Made by a program: the position numbers and the translations under genes
The notes under the pieces: generated by a model
The model's input: only the letters and a program-made list of their open reading frames with translations
The model's database searches: none
Told to the model about the DNA's origin: nothing
Origin: Comamonas avium
Lineage (GTDB): Bacteria; Pseudomonadota; Gammaproteobacteria; Burkholderiales; Burkholderiaceae_C
DNA length: 56,479 bases
Assembly (NCBI RefSeq): GCF_014836675.1
Contig: NZ_JACSQK010000001.1
Coordinates: 33,082-89,560, forward strand
Direction: 5' to 3'
Part shown: in pieces, positions 1 to 7,251 of the stretch
Position numbering within the stretch: the first letter of the stretch is position 1
Layout of the letters: the number at the start of each line of letters is the position of its first letter

Positions 1-76
1 TGGCTCCCCGACCTGGGCTCGAACCAGGGACCTGCGGATTAACAGTCCGTCGCTCTACCAACTGAGCTATCAGGGA
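1..76 (-). tRNA. tRNA-Asn (GUU), copy 2
   Basis: Read on the minus strand, the 76 bases fold into a full cloverleaf. The acceptor stem pairs TCCCTGA with TCGGGGA, the discriminator base is G, and CCA is encoded. The anticodon loop TGTTAAT gives anticodon GTT. It is identical to the copy at 121-196 and lies 44 bp downstream of it. The window starts exactly at its 3' end, so a longer array outside the window cannot be excluded. Confidence 0.97.
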
Positions 77-120
77 ATACACTTTGGTGGTGCCTTGATG
101 AATTGCAAGGCGTCAATATT

Positions 121-196
121 TGGCTCCCCGACCTGGGCTCGAACCAGGGACCTGCGGATTAACAGTCCGTCGCTCTACCAACTGAGCTATCAGGGA
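121..196 (-). tRNA. tRNA-Asn (GUU), copy 1
   Basis: This is a complete cloverleaf on the minus strand with anticodon GTT and encoded CCA, and its sequence is identical to the gene at 1-76. It is the promoter-proximal copy. A TATAAT box lies 12 bases upstream, and no terminator is visible in the 44-bp spacer, so the two tRNAs are probably processed from one transcript. Confidence 0.97.
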
Positions 197-207
197 ACAA
201 GACCTAG

Positions 208-213
208 ATTATA
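208..213 (-). promoter_or_regulatory. -10 box of the tRNA-Asn promoter
   Basis: On the minus strand a perfect TATAAT sits 11-12 bases before the first tRNA-Asn. No strong -35 hexamer is seen at 16-18 bp spacing, so the -35 assignment is left open. Confidence 0.5.
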
Positions 214-269
214 TACATGGATTTTTCACTGATTTGGAAGTTGCAGCGAAAAAGTGGAGCAATCCAAGC

Positions 270-704
270 TTATGCAGGCTCAGGGCGCAGCCACAACCAG
301 ACCAGAACGATGGCCATGCAGGTGCAGGCCAGTATGCGTGCCCACAGTGGGGTGGGTGTCAGCCACAGGATGACGGCACACACGGCCATCATGGCCGCAG
401 CGCTGCGTTTGGCGCGGCGGCTGACAAATCCGCCTGCCTGCCAGTTCTGCAGCATGGGGCCAAACAATGGGTGGTTCCACAGCCATGCATGCATGCGCGG
501 GGAACTGCGCATGGCGGCCCAGCCTGCAATCAAGATAAAGACGGTGGTGGGCAGGCCCGGAATGAATACGCCCAGGATGCCCAGACCCAGTGACGTGACG
601 GCCAAAGCACGCAGCAGCCAGCGTGTGTACCAGCGGCGCACCAAAGCAGGCGCGGGTGTGGTGGCTAACGCAGAAGGCTCTTCAGACTTGGCAGGCAAGG
701 ACAT
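270..704 (-). CDS. YbaN/DUF454 family inner-membrane protein
   Basis: The 144-residue protein matches the YbaN (DUF454) family. After a cytoplasmic N-terminus of about 30 residues comes the typical core: a hydrophobic segment with LGILGVFIPGLPTTVFIL, then RSSPRMHAWLWNHPLFGPML, then a RAKR basic patch and two close hydrophobic segments (about residues 103-138). Family members are short inner-membrane proteins of unknown function. The length is close to the family norm. It is transcribed alone, with no clear Shine-Dalgarno sequence before the ATG. The 277 bp upstream hold a GTTGCT repeat tract. The assignment rests on the LPTT and HPxFGP motifs. Confidence 0.85.
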   Translation of the reverse strand: MSLPAKSEEPSALATTPAPALVRRWYTRWLLRALAVTSLGLGILGVFIPGLPTTVFILIAGWAAMRSSPRMHAWLWNHPLFGPMLQNWQAGGFVSRRAKRSAAAMMAVCAVILWLTPTPLWARILACTCMAIVLVWLWLRPEPA

Positions 705-853
705 GGTGCAATTGTGCCTGTGCGTTATGCCATGTGGGGAAAGTGTGGATCAGATGCGCTTTGAAAACAAGAGCTGACTGCGCTTGTCATGCCTGGTTTT
801 TAAATGCTTTTGATTGTGCAATCTTTGTCAGGAAAGCGCTATCAGCTATCAAT

Positions 854-901
<48 letters not shown>

Positions 902-933
902 AAGGTGGCGGCTGTGCGGCCGCGCAATGACAA

Positions 934-953
934 AGGCCTGCAAGAGCAGGCCT
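934..953 (-). terminator. Hairpin after the DUF3149 gene
   Basis: AGGCCTGC and GCAGGCCT form a perfect 8-bp stem with a 4-base loop, about 30 bp beyond the stop codon of the 62-codon gene. Only a weak T-tract follows on the minus strand, so it may be a weak terminator or a processing hairpin. Confidence 0.55.
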
Positions 954-981
954 GAGAGTCAATTTGCTTGGTGACAAAGCT

Positions 982-1152
982 TTAGGTTTTGGCTGATGGT
1001 GCAGCTGTTTTCTTGGCGTGCTCTTTGCTGCTTTTACCAATTTTTCCCATGAAGAGTACGGTGAAGTAAATCCACATGGCGATGAGAATCAGAATAACGA
1101 TCAAGCTCATCAAACCGTAATCGGTTGAGATTAAATCGGTGAGCATCTTCAT
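982..1152 (-). CDS. DUF3149 small membrane protein
   Basis: This is a protein of 56 residues. The N-terminus reads MKMLTDLISTDYGLMSL and leads into one transmembrane helix (about residues 14-37), then a basic, lysine- and alanine-rich cytoplasmic tail. The LxSTDYGLMSL signature and single helix match the DUF3149 family of Burkholderiales, whose function is unknown. I start at the ATG at 1152 because AGAGGA lies 8 bp upstream. The in-frame TTG further upstream overlaps that ribosome site and is unlikely. The gene stands alone. Confidence 0.8.
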   Translation of the reverse strand: MKMLTDLISTDYGLMSLIVILILIAMWIYFTVLFMGKIGKSSKEHAKKTAAPSAKT

Positions 1153-1369
1153 GGCAAGCGTCCTCTGCAATCAGTCATGGGTTGATAGGGATGCGCTCAC
1201 TATCGTGTGAGGTGCCAGACTGGCGTTTGCGGCACATCAAAGGCATGGGCTGCGCCATTTGCGTTAAAGCAAGTGTCTCAATGGTTGGCGGGGCCGGTTT
1301 TTTGCATACCATGCAAAGAGCTGCCGATAGGCGGTGGAAATTTTCAGTTTTTTACGGACAAGACGACAC

Positions 1370-1834
1370 ATGATCGATCCTTCCAACGTGACGCACAGCG
1401 TGCAACTGGCCGTTGCGCCGGTTTTCTTTTTGACGGCGGTGGCCGGCATGATCAGTGCAGTGGCCGGGCGCCTGGCGCGCATCATTGACCGTGCGCGGGT
1501 CATGGAAGAGCGCGTGCGTGCCAGCACCGATGAAGACTTTATTGACCGGGGGCTGCGTGAGCTGAATTACTTGCGCACGCGGGGGCGCATTGCCAATTGG
1601 TCGATCGGGTTGCTCACGCTGTGTGGCTTCCTGATCGGCCTGACGATTGTTTTTTTGTTCGTGGGTGAAGCATGGAGCGTGCGCGGCTACCAGATTGCCG
1701 TTTTTTCTTTTTTGGCGGGAGTGGGGTCGTTCATTGCAGCGCTGGCCTGCTTTATGTGGGAGACCGTGCTGGCGACAGATTTGCTGAACTTCAATGTGCT
1801 GGAGACGGGGCGGAAGATGGGACACGAGCGCTGA
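1370..1834 (+). CDS. DUF2721 membrane protein
   Basis: The protein has 154 residues from the chosen ATG, which reads MIDPSNVTHSVQLAVAPVFF. The N-terminal helix contains APVFFLTAVAGMISAV, followed by GRLARIIDRARVMEER, the hallmark of DUF2721 proteins. Two further hydrophobic segments follow at about residues 80-105 and 110-135. Function is unknown. A GTG 36 bp upstream could add 12 residues, but the family starts close to the first helix. It lies 42 bp from, and convergent to, the argP-type gene. Confidence 0.8.
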   Translation: MIDPSNVTHSVQLAVAPVFFLTAVAGMISAVAGRLARIIDRARVMEERVRASTDEDFIDRGLRELNYLRTRGRIANWSIGLLTLCGFLIGLTIVFLFVGEAWSVRGYQIAVFSFLAGVGSFIAALACFMWETVLATDLLNFNVLETGRKMGHER

Positions 1835-1876
1835 GTGAACAGGCCCGCCACTTTTCGCTCTCGTGGCCTGACAGCC

Positions 1877-2794
1877 TTACTGTCTGTGGTCGATGGGGTC
1901 TAGCCAGTCCTGGGCCGCGTTAATCACGCACTGGGTCAGCCGCTCCAAACCGGCTTGAGCGTTACGCGCATGCGCCCAGTACAGAGGCACTGAAATGCCG
2001 CTGTCAGGCACCAGCTCTACCAGAGAGCCGTCTTGCAGGTGCTCTTTGATCAATACAGTAGGGTGCATGCCCCAGGCCATGCCGGCCAGGCTGGCGCGTA
2101 CAAAGGCGTGGGCAGAGGGCACCCAGTGGCGTGGTGGTGCATGGCGTGCAGTGACACCATGCTGCAGCAGCCATTTGTCTTGCATGGCGTCTTTGCGGCC
2201 ATAGGTCAGCAGCGGTGCTTGGGACAGGTTTTGGGGGTTGATGCCAGCGCCACCAAAAAAGCGTGCAATAAATTCAGGGCTGGCGGCTGCTACGTAGTGC
2301 ATGTTGGCCAAAGGCCAGATATTGCAGCCCGTGATGTGGCTGGACGAGGCGGTCACGGCTGCGATCACTTCGCCTTCTTTGATGCGCTTGGCAGTGTGGT
2401 CCTGGTCATCAATGCTGATGTCCAGCAACTCATTGCCCCCTTGTGTGAAGGCGGCCATGGCATCGACAAACCAGCTGTTGAGTGAGTCTGCGTTGACGGC
2501 CAGCTTGAGCGTAGGGCGCTGCACTTGCCCTTCTGGCACCAGCTCGGGGTTGTTGCGGCGCAGCTCATTTTCTAGCAACGCCACTTGCTCGACGTGCAGA
2601 CACAAACGTCGCCCGGCCTCGGTGCCAGTGCAGGGCGAGCCCCGCATCACCAGCACTTGGCCCACGCGCTCTTCCAGCAATTTGATGCGCTGAGAAATAG
2701 CCGAGGGAGTGACGTGCAGCTTGCGCGCAGCGCGATCAAAGCTGCCTTCGCGCAGCACCGCGGCCAAAGCTTCCAGTCCAGCGTAGTCGAGCAT
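1877..2794 (-). CDS. argP: LysR-family regulator ArgP (IciA)
   Basis: The 305-residue protein has an N-terminal winged helix-turn-helix (about residues 2-60, with FDRAARKLHVTPSAISQRIK) and a LysR effector domain. The DYAGLEALAAVLREGSFDRAA start and the divergent LysE/ArgO gene identify it as the ArgP/LysG subgroup. In this family it senses lysine or arginine and activates the exporter gene. Only 70 bp separate the two start codons, so shared control from one operator region is likely. Which amino acid it senses cannot be read from the sequence. Confidence 0.85.
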   Translation of the reverse strand: MLDYAGLEALAAVLREGSFDRAARKLHVTPSAISQRIKLLEERVGQVLVMRGSPCTGTEAGRRLCLHVEQVALLENELRRNNPELVPEGQVQRPTLKLAVNADSLNSWFVDAMAAFTQGGNELLDISIDDQDHTAKRIKEGEVIAAVTASSSHITGCNIWPLANMHYVAAASPEFIARFFGGAGINPQNLSQAPLLTYGRKDAMQDKWLLQHGVTARHAPPRHWVPSAHAFVRASLAGMAWGMHPTVLIKEHLQDGSLVELVPDSGISVPLYWAHARNAQAGLERLTQCVINAAQDWLDPIDHRQ

Positions 2795-2813
2795 GTAGTA
2801 AAACTTAATTCGA

Positions 2814-2841
2814 TTGAGAATGTTTAATTTTACTTATGTTG
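2814..2841 (+). promoter_or_regulatory. Possible sigma-70 promoter of the exporter gene
   Basis: TTGAGA at 2814 and TATGTT at 2836 are 16 bp apart, in the argP/argO divergent gap, 24 bp before the exporter ATG. The -35 matches 5 of 6 consensus bases and the -10 matches 4 of 6. An ArgP site would be expected here too, but I cannot delimit one. Confidence 0.4.
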
Positions 2842-2864
2842 CAAGTGCTTTGAGAATTCAGGGC

Positions 2865-3509
2865 ATGTGGACTGAAAACATTGCTGCTTCGTGGCTGGCT
2901 GGTTTTACCGTTTGCCTGTCGCTCATTATCTCGATTGGTGCGCAAAACCTGTATGTTTTGCGGCAGGCCGTGCGCGGGCAGCATGTGCGAGCCTGTGTGG
3001 CATGGTGCGTTACCTCCGATGCCATCTTGATCGGACTGGGCGTGGCAGGCATGGCGCAATTGCTCAGCAGTCAGCCCAGCCTGGCGCTGTGGCTGGGCTG
3101 GGGTGGTGTGCTGTTTTTGGTGGGTTACGGCGCGTTTGCTTTGTGGCGCATGGCCATGGCCTCTGATGCCAGCGCAGTGGTGGACAGCACTCAGGTGGCA
3201 CCCCGTGGACTGCTGGGCGTGCTGACCACGCTGGCGGTGATTACCTTGCTCAACCCCCATGTCTATCTGGATACCGTGGTGCTGGTGGGCTCCATTGGTG
3301 CGCGCCAAGAGGGCAATCTGAAATGGATTTTTGTGCTGGGCGCTGCATGCGCCAGCCTTGTGTGGTTTGGCCTGCTGAGCTTTGCCGCGCAGCGGATGCG
3401 TGCTGTGTTCGCAAGGCCTGTGGCGTGGCGTGTGCTGGACGGTGTGACGGGCGTGATGATGCTGGTGCTTGCATGGTGGGTGTGGCAAGGGCTGCCGGCG
3501 GCGTCTTAA
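2865..3509 (+). CDS. argO: LysE/ArgO amino-acid exporter
   Basis: The protein has 214 residues from the ATG at 2865, close to the usual 205-215 of LysE/ArgO. It is very hydrophobic, with about six predicted membrane segments. The family motif SIGAQNLYVLRQAVRGQH lies in the first third, and NPHVYLDTVVLVGSIGA in the second half is also typical. These proteins export L-lysine or L-arginine across the inner membrane. The divergent ArgP-type regulator supports this. The longer reading frame beginning at 2814 would put a polar extension before the first helix and overlap the promoter. Confidence 0.87.
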   Translation: MWTENIAASWLAGFTVCLSLIISIGAQNLYVLRQAVRGQHVRACVAWCVTSDAILIGLGVAGMAQLLSSQPSLALWLGWGGVLFLVGYGAFALWRMAMASDASAVVDSTQVAPRGLLGVLTTLAVITLLNPHVYLDTVVLVGSIGARQEGNLKWIFVLGAACASLVWFGLLSFAAQRMRAVFARPVAWRVLDGVTGVMMLVLAWWVWQGLPAAS

Positions 3510-3694
3510 ACGCCTCTCACAAGTGCTCAATCACACCCCCCCTTGTTTGCGTCGCAGTTTTGTGTTTTCGCACGAGCCGTCTCGTAGCGCCTGTGGCTTA
3601 GTGCCTCGCTTGCGCCGCAAATTTTTGGCTTTTTTTGAGGGGTGCTTGCCACCCTGATTAAGTAAGGTGCAAGAGCGTTGAGCCCAGTAAAAAT

Positions 3695-3720
3695 CTCGTG
3701 GTGATTGCCACGGGCTTTTT
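3695..3720. terminator. Bidirectional terminator
   Basis: CTCGTGG and CCACGGG form a 7-bp stem (one G-T pair) with a 6-base loop. It is followed by CTTTTTG on the plus strand and by ATTTTTAC on the minus strand. It lies between the convergent exporter gene and the gene at 3742-4050. Confidence 0.7.
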
Positions 3721-3741
3721 GTTTGGGTGCGCTGGCTGCGC

Positions 3742-4050
3742 TTAATCCAGGCGGGCCAGTACTTCCAGTAATTTCCACTGGTTGGCCAAAATCTGGTAGT
3801 GACCGGTTTCCCCTGTCTTGTGGCTCACCGCTTCGATGTAGACCACATTGCCATGCTCGCGGGCACGGGTCATCAGTGGCTTGATCTTGTCGTAGTTGTA
3901 GCGTTCGGCCAAGTCGCCACGAAAATTCAAAATGCGTTCGCTGCCAGATGCCCGGTGGGCGTCATAAAGCTCCAGAGTGCGGGCCAAGGTCACTTCGCTC
4001 AGACCTGCGGTGATCGCTTTGTCCATGGAGGGTGATGCGTTATCGCTCAT
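3742..4050 (-). CDS. Conserved hypothetical protein (102 aa)
   Basis: I do not recognise a named domain. The protein is soluble and charged, with no signal peptide or membrane segment. An alpha-helical N-terminal half (SEVTLARTLELYDAHRASGS) is followed by a compact part with NFRGDLAERYNYDKIKPLM, then HGNVVYIEAVSHKTGETGHY and a hydrophobic end. I start at the ATG at 4050. A TTG 30 bp upstream is also open but gives an unlikely PYRIFF-type extension. Its neighbours (argO, metQ) do not suggest a role. The regular composition and the terminators on both sides support a real gene. Confidence 0.7.
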   Translation of the reverse strand: MSDNASPSMDKAITAGLSEVTLARTLELYDAHRASGSERILNFRGDLAERYNYDKIKPLMTRAREHGNVVYIEAVSHKTGETGHYQILANQWKLLEVLARLD

Positions 4051-4200
4051 AAAGAAGATCCGGTATGGGAGGGGAAACAACAGGTATGTCGCTTTGTAAC
4101 GGCCTGCATCATGCCAGCGGCGTCAATCGATGCCTCTGCAGGTTGTTAGTGTTTTGCTCAGGCTTGCTCTTGCCAATCATGGCAAACCATGCTGTTGCGC

Positions 4201-4231
4201 AAAAAAAAACGCTGCTTTGGCAGCGTTTTTT
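4201..4231. terminator. Terminator after metQ
   Basis: AACGCTGC and GCAGCGTT form an 8-bp stem with loop TTTG. It is flanked by a run of A on the left and of T on the right, so it can work in both directions. It lies 28 bp beyond the metQ stop codon. Confidence 0.85.
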
Positions 4232-4258
4232 CAGATTCATGTCTGGGGTTACTGGTTC

Positions 4259-5044
4259 TTAGAACGCAGGAACGACAGCGCCCTTGTACTTTTCTTCGAT
4301 GAACTTCTTGGTTTCTGCCGAGTGCAAAGCCTTGGTCAGCTTGGCGATGTCTGCACCGTCGGCGCGGTCCTTGCGGGCCACCACAATGTTGGTGTACGGC
4401 GAGTCAGCGTTTTCAATGAACAGCGCATCCTTGGTGGGGTTGAGCTTGGCTTCAATGGCGTAGTTGGTGTTGATCAGTGCCAGATCCACGTCGTCCAGTG
4501 CACGGGGCAGCAAAGGCGCTTCCAGTTCCTTGAACTTCAGCTTCTTGGGGTTCTTCACCACGTCCAAGGCCGTTGCGGTCAGGTTCTTGGGGTCTTTGAG
4601 TTCGATCAGACCTTGCTTGGCCAGCAGCAGCAATGCGCGGCCACCGTTGGAGGGGTCGTTCGGAATGGCTACAGTCGCGCCACTCTTGAGATCGGCAATG
4701 TTCTTGATCTTTTTGGAGTAGGCACCAAAAGGCTCAACGTGTACCTTGCCGCTGGGCACTTGCACCAGGCTGCTCTTGCGGTCTTTGTTGTAGCTGTCCA
4801 GATAGGGCTGGTGCTGGAAGAAGTTGGCATCCAGCTGCTTGTCTTCCACGGCAGCGTTGGGCTGCACGTAGTCGCTGAATTCGCGCACTTGCAGCTCAAT
4901 GCCGTCAGCCTTGAGCTGGGGCTTGATGAAGTTCAGAATTTCAGCGTGGGGCACGGCTGTGGCGGCAACCTTGAGCACGTCGGCAGCGTGGGCGGAAATA
5001 GCCAAAGTGGCAATGGCCACGGCAGTCAGAGTCTTCTTCAACAT
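4259..5044 (-). CDS. metQ: MetQ/NlpA-type methionine-binding protein
   Basis: The protein has 261 residues from the ATG at 5044. It starts with a signal peptide (MLKKTLTAVAIATLAISAHA, cleavage before ADVLKV). The mature part carries the NlpA/MetQ signatures VAATAVPHAEILNFIKPQLK, the NFFQHQPYLDSYN segment and PNDPSNGGRALLLLAKQGLI. MetQ binds D- or L-methionine in the periplasm and delivers it to the MetNI ABC transporter. No metN or metI is next to it. The signal peptide lacks a lipobox cysteine, so it is probably a soluble periplasmic protein and not the usual lipoprotein. An in-frame start 42 bp upstream would spoil the signal peptide. Confidence 0.9.
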   Translation of the reverse strand: MLKKTLTAVAIATLAISAHAADVLKVAATAVPHAEILNFIKPQLKADGIELQVREFSDYVQPNAAVEDKQLDANFFQHQPYLDSYNKDRKSSLVQVPSGKVHVEPFGAYSKKIKNIADLKSGATVAIPNDPSNGGRALLLLAKQGLIELKDPKNLTATALDVVKNPKKLKFKELEAPLLPRALDDVDLALINTNYAIEAKLNPTKDALFIENADSPYTNIVVARKDRADGADIAKLTKALHSAETKKFIEEKYKGAVVPAF

Positions 5045-5225
5045 GGTGGATTCAGTTCCTGTGACAGAGAAAATGGTTGCTTGCATCAAGCCTTGTCAGC
5101 GCGATGGCGCCTGTATCAAGGTGTAGGGCAAGTGTAGCCTTGGGGCTGCGTTTTGTGTGTAAAAAATGAAGATTTGGTTATAAAGAAAGTGGTTTTTATG
5201 CAAAATTTGAACATTCAGGCCCGCC

Positions 5226-5441
5226 GTGCAAGCTGAAGACCTGGAAAAACTGGTCACTACCCGCATGCCTTTTGGTAAGCACAAAGACCAATTGATCTGC
5301 GATTTGCCCGGTAATTACCTGGCGTGGTTTGCCCGTGAGGGCTTTCCGCCGGGGCATATTGGCCAGTTGCTGGCACTCATGCATGAGCTGGACCACAACG
5401 GCCTGTCTGACTTGCTGCGGCCACTGCGTCAGCGCCGCTAG
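5226..5441 (+). CDS. DUF3820 family small protein
   Basis: This 71-residue protein has MPFGKHKDQLICDLPGNYLA, WFAREGFPPGHIGQLL and LMHELDHNGLSDLL, which match the DUF3820 family (also described as a quorum-sensing-regulated virulence factor family). The molecular role is unknown. The start is a GTG at 5226, weakly supported by AGG 7 bp upstream. A 12-codon open frame (ATG at 5198, stop at 5234-5236) overlaps this start and could couple translation, but this is speculative. A strong terminator follows. Confidence 0.8.
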   Translation: MQAEDLEKLVTTRMPFGKHKDQLICDLPGNYLAWFAREGFPPGHIGQLLALMHELDHNGLSDLLRPLRQRR

Positions 5442-5451
5442 CGTGCCAAGC

Positions 5452-5487
5452 AAAACGCCCTGCGGTGTAAACCGGCAGGGCGTTTTT
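5452..5487. terminator. Bidirectional terminator
   Basis: AACGCCCTGC and GCAGGGCGTT form a perfect 10-bp stem, with AAAA on the left and TTTTT on the right. It lies between the convergent DUF3820 gene and the alanine-rich gene at 5516-5983 and serves both. Confidence 0.9.
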
Positions 5488-5515
5488 GGATGCCATGCGC
5501 ACTAGGCGCCATCAA

Positions 5516-5983
5516 TTACTTGATGGCAGCGCGGGCAGCTTCAGCCTTGGCCTTGGCGGCGTCCAGCTTTTGTTGCAGCTCGGTGGCTTCGGCTTCAGCG
5601 GCCTTGGCATCGGCTTCAGCCTTGGCCTTGGCTTCTGCGTCCTTGGAGGCGCCATCACCATTGAAAGCGCCAGCAATGGCGCTGCCAGCCACGGTACCAA
5701 CCACTGCGCCTGCAGCAGTAGCGGCCATGGTGCCCATCAGGCCAGAGCCTGCAGGACGTGCTGTTGCCACAGGAGCGGCTGGTGCTGCGGCAGCAGCAGG
5801 TGCAGCTGGCGCGGCAGCGGCTGGTGCAGCCGGTGTGGCGGGCTTGGCCGGGGCCTTGTTGATGGCGGCAGGACGCACCGACTTGCCACCGCCCATGCGT
5901 TTGGCGTGGGCCAGCGTAGGCGCAGCCAAGGCGGCAATGGTTACGGCAATCACAGAAGCGGTGGTGCGAAAAGATGTCTTCAC
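5516..5983 (-). CDS. Secreted Ala/Pro-rich protein with Tim44-like N-terminus
   Basis: The protein has 155 residues from a GTG start at 5983, chosen because AGGA lies just upstream and a good signal peptide follows (TTASVIAVTIAALAAPTLAHA). After cleavage come KRMGGGKS, a low-complexity Ala/Pro linker (about residues 35-70), a glycine-zipper-like hydrophobic stretch (GTMAATAAGAVVGTVAGS) and an alanine- and lysine-rich coiled coil at the C-terminus. The AKRMGGGKS start after the signal peptide is typical of bacterial Tim44-like proteins of Burkholderiales, but the Tim44 domain is absent. Function is unknown. It is probably periplasmic or membrane-associated. Confidence 0.7.
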   Translation of the reverse strand: MKTSFRTTASVIAVTIAALAAPTLAHAKRMGGGKSVRPAAINKAPAKPATPAAPAAAAPAAPAAAAAPAAPVATARPAGSGLMGTMAATAAGAVVGTVAGSAIAGAFNGDGASKDAEAKAKAEADAKAAEAEATELQQKLDAAKAKAEAARAAIK

Positions 5984-6453
5984 TGAGGATCCTGAAAAAA
6001 GGGTGTCAATCAACGTGGTCAAAACATGACCACAGCGCACACTGGCGCTGCTGTTAACTACATGGGGCTGAGGATGGATATTGCAAGCTGGGCAGCCTGT
6101 TTGCAGGCGCTGGCTGGCTTGCCGTGCCGGTCACACACGTTGGTATATTGCGTTGTAGGTGTGAGGCGACCATTCTAAGGAATGCACAGACCTGTGCAGA
6201 TGAAATGACCTTGCCAAGTGATGCCGCGCTGTGCAGATGTGGTGGCTTGTACAGGTTGTGCAGCGCACACCCATGGCCCCGGCAGGCATGGCTGGCAATG
6301 CGGGCCTGAGCTTGCAGACTGGCCTTGAAGCGGCTGCACTGAAAATAAAAAAAGAGCTACCAGCGTTTATGTACAAACGTTTTCAGATAGTTTTATATCT
6401 GAAAGTGTTTCGCTGACTGCGCTAGCAGCTCTTTTTTTGAAAGCGTGGCTGGC
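5984..6453. other. 470-bp intergenic region
   Basis: No supported gene is seen. A 7-bp inverted repeat with a 5-base spacer (GTGGTCA/TGACCAC, 6015-6033) sits 32 bp upstream of the GTG start of the alanine-rich gene and could be an operator. The right end is a nested-hairpin repeat (6347-6438). The 310 bp between show nothing I can name. Confidence 0.6.
6347..6438. repeat. Nested-hairpin repeat, copy A
   Basis: The outer arms are an A7 run with GAGCT and, 80 bp later, CGCTAGCAGCTC with a T7 run. An inner hairpin pairs TTTTCAGATA with TATCTGAAA. The same layout recurs at 40829-40915 and 51124-51217. On the minus strand it ends in T7 and lies 15 bp beyond the serB stop, so it is probably also the serB terminator. 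Confidence 0.8.
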
Positions 6454-7164
6454 TTACTTCAAAATTTCCAGCAAACGATCCAGGCCGCCTTCGTTGATGC
6501 ACACATTGGCTTCTCCACGCACGCGGGGCTTGGCGTGGAAGGCCACAGACAGGCCCGCGGCCTGCATCATGGGAATGTCGTTGCTGCCGTCACCCACCGC
6601 AATGCATTGCGCCGGGGTAATACCCAGCAGGCTGGCCACTTCCAGCAGCGTGCGGCGTTTTTCGGCGCCGTCACAAATGTCGCCCCAGGCTTGCTCGATC
6701 AGGCCACCGGTCAAAGTGCCATTTTTTATTTCCAGCACATTGGCACGCACAAAGTCGATGCCCAGCAGGCCACGCACGTGCTCGGCAAAGAAGGTAAAGC
6801 CGCCAGAGACCAGCAGCACCTTCAGTCCTGCAGCCTTGGCGGCCTTGACCAGCGTTTCTGCACCGGGGGACAGCTTCAGGCGCTCGGCAATTACGCGCTG
6901 CATGTCGGCTTCGGTCACGCCCACCAATTTGTCGACGCGCTGGCGCAGGCTGTCCTTGAAGTCGGTGATTTCGCCGCGCATGGTGGCTTCGGTAATCGCC
7001 GCCACTTCGGCTTTCTTGCCGGTAGCGTCGGCAATTTCATCGATGCACTCGATGGTGATCAGTGTGGAGTCCATGTCAAAAGCAATCAGCTGGTAGTCGC
7101 TGAGCTTTTGCGGCACGGTGATGTTCTGAATGGTCAGACCGGGGGCGATTTCGGTAGCAGGCAT
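6454..7164 (-). CDS. serB: Phosphoserine phosphatase SerB
   Basis: The 236-residue protein belongs to the HAD superfamily. Motif I is AFDMDSTLITIECIDEIAD, whose first Asp is the nucleophile. Motif II is in VSGGFTFFAEHV, and motif IV is GDGSNDIPMMQAAGLSVAFHAKP. It catalyses the last step of serine biosynthesis, phosphoserine to serine, in the cytoplasm. It is shorter than the enterobacterial enzyme because it lacks the N-terminal ACT-like domain, as in many betaproteobacteria. It is transcribed alone, ahead of repeat copy A. Confidence 0.95.
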   Translation of the reverse strand: MPATEIAPGLTIQNITVPQKLSDYQLIAFDMDSTLITIECIDEIADATGKKAEVAAITEATMRGEITDFKDSLRQRVDKLVGVTEADMQRVIAERLKLSPGAETLVKAAKAAGLKVLLVSGGFTFFAEHVRGLLGIDFVRANVLEIKNGTLTGGLIEQAWGDICDGAEKRRTLLEVASLLGITPAQCIAVGDGSNDIPMMQAAGLSVAFHAKPRVRGEANVCINEGGLDRLLEILK

Positions 7165-7251
7165 GGACTCGGGGAGGCTGGAGGTTGCAGATCAGCCCCG
7201 TAACTGCCGACGGCGAAGGGGCTGGCCTGCATTATCGCGGTTTGGCAGCGC

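Noticed and set aside
1..196. tRNA-Asn pair as a phage attachment site
   Set aside because: No integrase, phage gene or second att-like tRNA fragment is present in the window.
5490..6029. Alanine-rich open frame opposite the secreted Ala/Pro-rich gene
   Set aside because: Ala/Pro codons give Ala-, Gly- and Cys-rich shadows on the other strand. The minus frame has a signal peptide and a ribosome site; this one does not.
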